Shown here: in pieces, positions 6,374-7,647 of the stretch | Layout: every line of letters begins with the position of its first letter | Numbering within the stretch: position 1 is the first letter of the stretch | DNA from: Clostridiales bacterium UBA4653 | GTDB lineage: Bacteria > Bacillota > Clostridia > Oscillospirales > CAG-272 | NCBI GenBank assembly: GCA_002405565.1 | Contig: DHMB01000083.1 | Span: 1-7,647, forward strand | DNA length: 7,647 nucleotides | Direction: 5' to 3' | Made by a program: the position numbers and the translations under genes | Notes under the pieces: generated by a model | Databases searched by the model: none | The model's input: the letters and a program-made list of their open reading frames with translations, nothing else | What the model was told of the DNA's origin: nothing

Positions 6374-6601
6374 TCAGATCTTTCTCGTCCCTTTACAGTC
6401 CGGGTAATTACTGCAACCCAAAAACTTGCCGTACCTACCTTCGCGGACATACATGTGGCTTCCGCACAAAGGACACCTTTCGGACGACAAATGCTCTTCC
6501 AGCCAAGCCTCCCGCTCCGCGCGCTTTTGCGCATATTCCTTTTGACGTCTTTCTTTTTCAAGCTGAGACTGCATATGAGCACACCAACCTGCACCTTTCA
6601 T
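6374..6601 (-). CDS. Stand-alone topoisomerase-type C4 zinc finger protein, 75 aa
   Basis: The C-terminal half carries CPLCGSHMYVREGRYGKF followed by LGCSNYPDCKGTRKI. The four cysteines are at 43, 46, 63 and 69. This is the zinc-ribbon repeat found at the C-terminus of bacterial topoisomerase I (zf-C4_Topoisom), where it binds single-stranded DNA. Residues 10-40 are a charged helix rich in Glu, Lys and Arg. No topoisomerase catalytic domain is present. The gene nevertheless looks complete: ATG at 6599-6601 with GGAGGG four bases upstream, and a clean TGA. It may be a small nucleic-acid-binding accessory protein rather than a decayed topA end, but a remnant remains possible. It lies downstream of the BspA-like gene and one base after a possible mini-ORF, and probably shares their transcript. 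Confidence 0.8.
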   Translation of the reverse strand: MKGAGWCAHMQSQLEKERRQKEYAQKRAEREAWLEEHLSSERCPLCGSHMYVREGRYGKFLGCSNYPDCKGTRKI

Positions 6602-6602
6602 A

Positions 6603-6659
6603 CTACCCTCCGTGTTTTTGAAAATTTATCGGCGAAGAACAATGCCTTTTTGCAATCAT
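6603..6659 (-). CDS. Possible 18-codon mini-ORF coupled to the zinc finger gene
   Basis: An ATG at 6657-6659 follows AAGGAGA (6663-6669) by three bases. It opens 18 codons (MIAKRHCSSPINFQKHGG) ending in TAG at 6603-6605, one base before the zinc finger ATG. The ribosome binding site of the next gene lies within its last codons. The arrangement is typical of translational coupling or a leader peptide. Such a short frame can arise by chance, and I recognise no family. Confidence 0.35.
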   Translation of the reverse strand: MIAKRHCSSPINFQKHGG

Positions 6660-6681
6660 TGCTCTCCTTAAACCGACACGT

Positions 6682-7647
6682 TCAGACTTCTTCAAATTCA
6701 ATTCCGTTTTCCTCTGCAAATTCTTCTGCAGTCGATCCGGCAACTCCTCTGATTTTTTTCGGGAGCGGCATAAACGCCGATTCGTCAATATATTCAACGC
6801 TTTCCGGAATTGTAATCGTGTTAATCTCTCCGCCAATGAACGCCATTTCGTTTATGCTCATTATGCCTTCCTCAAGCACCACAGTATCAAGTTCATGACC
6901 ACCAAACACACGCTCATAAATACCTTCGACGCTTCCGGGAATGGTGATGGTCCTTATTGCCGTAGATGAAATAAACTCCACACCCAAAAACTCAATACCC
7001 TCAGGAAGCTCAATTTTTGATAATTTTCCGCAAGAATCAAAAGCGGAATCGCATATCTGAGAAACGCTTTCGGGTATTGTAACGGATTCGAGGTTTCTGC
7101 ATTCCCTGAATGTCGCGTATTCTATCGTTTCGACGCCATTGGGAATATCGATTTTCTTAAGGTTTGTGCACCCCTCAAAGGCCGTCGCGCCAATCTCTTT
7201 CAAAGTGCTCGGCAAAACAATCTCTTCAAGAGCTGTGCACCCTTTGAACGCCGCATTGCCTATGCTTTCCAGACCTTCCGAAAGTATGACGGTTTTGAGT
7301 CCCGTACAATTTTTGAAAGCACCGCTTCTTATCCCTTCAATTTTTTCCGGTATCGTCACGCTTTCAAGATTTTTTCTGTTCGCATATGAATTTTCCAACA
7401 CATATTCATCTTCGGTCGGTACGGTTATTTCTTTCTCTACGTCATTTGTCTCTTCTCTTTCAATGAACTGTTCAAGAAATTCATTTTCTTCAGCGCTGAG
7501 ATCACACTCGGAAAGCCACGCCTCAATATCGGAAATCTCTATACTATCCTGATATTCGGCAGCTCCATCGGACTTATATTCCGTGTGCTTTTCTCCGCCG
7601 ACGCTATAAACCATGTATACATACGGATCAGTGCTCAGATTGAAAGT
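6682..7647 (-). CDS. BspA-like leucine-rich-repeat protein, 5' end outside window
   Basis: The frame is open from the right edge to a TGA at 6682-6684, so 321 residues are visible. The ATG at 7612-7614 has no ribosome binding site and the frame continues upstream of it, so the true start is probably outside. The first ~85 visible residues are acidic and unassigned (SDIEAWLSECDLSAEENEF and similar). Nine repeats of 22-23 residues follow, of the pattern LxxVxIPxxVxxIxxxAFxxC. These are TpLRR/LRR_5 repeats as in BspA. The C-terminal cap VAGSTAEEFAEENGIEF is typical for the family. Such proteins are often surface or secreted binding proteins, but some are cytoplasmic. The missing N-terminus hides any signal peptide, so location and ligand stay open. 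No cell-wall anchor follows the cap. The next gene lies 80 bases downstream. Confidence 0.9.
   Translation of the reverse strand, partial: TFNLSTDPYVYMVYSVGGEKHTEYKSDGAAEYQDSIEISDIEAWLSECDLSAEENEFLEQFIEREETNDVEKEITVPTEDEYVLENSYANRKNLESVTIPEKIEGIRSGAFKNCTGLKTVILSEGLESIGNAAFKGCTALEEIVLPSTLKEIGATAFEGCTNLKKIDIPNGVETIEYATFRECRNLESVTIPESVSQICDSAFDSCGKLSKIELPEGIEFLGVEFISSTAIRTITIPGSVEGIYERVFGGHELDTVVLEEGIMSINEMAFIGGEINTITIPESVEYIDESAFMPLPKKIRGVAGSTAEEFAEENGIEFEEV
6769..7380 (-). repeat. Nine BspA-type leucine-rich repeats
   Basis: The repeats have a 66-69-bp period. Each carries an IP- or LP-type strand (VTIPE, IVLPS, IDIPN, IELPE, ITIPG) and most carry AF followed by Cys. The first five keep the cysteine; the last four have lost it (ISST, FGGH, FIGG and the final unit). 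Protein similarity is clear but the DNA has diverged, so this is an old array rather than a recent expansion. Confidence 0.88.

Noticed and set aside
6320..6898. A 192-codon open frame on the plus strand
   Set aside because: It crosses the zinc finger gene, the intergenic gap and the end of the leucine-rich-repeat gene on the other strand. It has low-complexity Ser/Pro-rich sequence and no motif.
7612..7614. ATG as the start of the leucine-rich-repeat gene
   Set aside because: No ribosome binding site precedes it, and the frame stays open to the window edge. The gene is better described as lacking its 5' end here.
1..7647. CRISPR array, tRNA/rRNA genes, transposase or integrase
   Set aside because: No spaced direct repeats of CRISPR type, no cloverleaf or rRNA-like sequence, and no recombinase motifs were found on either strand.

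Overview
All recognisable genes in this window lie on the minus strand, so they are read from the right edge to the left. The protein families and sequence style point to a Gram-positive anaerobe of the Clostridia (gut Oscillospiraceae/Lachnospiraceae-like). The clues are a BspA-type leucine-rich-repeat protein, purine-rich AAGGAGG-type ribosome binding sites, extended -10 promoters, and a small XRE regulator of the KKLWKLLI...GKNENVTTD type common in that class. This placement is inference from families, not from a marker gene.

Layout from right to left. (1) Positions 6682-7647 hold the C-terminal part of a BspA-like protein with nine 22-23-residue repeats; its start is outside the window. 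It is followed by a possible 18-codon mini-ORF (6603-6659) and then by a 75-residue stand-alone topoisomerase-type C4 zinc finger protein (6374-6601). The three are closely packed and look co-transcribed. (2) A GC-rich hairpin (6268-6301) and an extended -10 promoter (about 6212-6222) separate this group from a tight two-gene operon. That operon is an Mre11/SbcD/YhaO-like metallophosphoesterase (5049-6179) directly abutting a Rad50/SbcC/YhaN-like ATPase (2661-5048). Together they should form a DNA-end-processing nuclease-ATPase complex. The ATPase has no CxxC zinc hook. (3) Positions 2396-2660 form a 265-base boundary with no confident gene. It contains a perfect 9-bp inverted repeat and an unassigned 60-codon reading frame. 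(4) Positions 1-2395 hold an accessory module with its own promoter. A small XRE-type regulator, apparently broken by a one-base deletion at its start, is followed by the first 680 codons of a large DUF4011/superfamily 1 helicase that runs off the left edge.

The most interesting points are the helicase-regulator module, which resembles phage-defence or mobile cargo, and the apparent 5' frameshift in the regulator behind a near-perfect ribosome binding site. Next come the in-frame 42-bp tandem repeat inside the helicase, the hook-less Rad50-like partner, and the mini-ORF apparently coupled to the zinc finger gene. No CRISPR array, tRNA, rRNA, transposase or integrase was seen. I cannot demonstrate a wholly new system from this window alone; the missing 3' end of the helicase and the genes beyond it would decide that.
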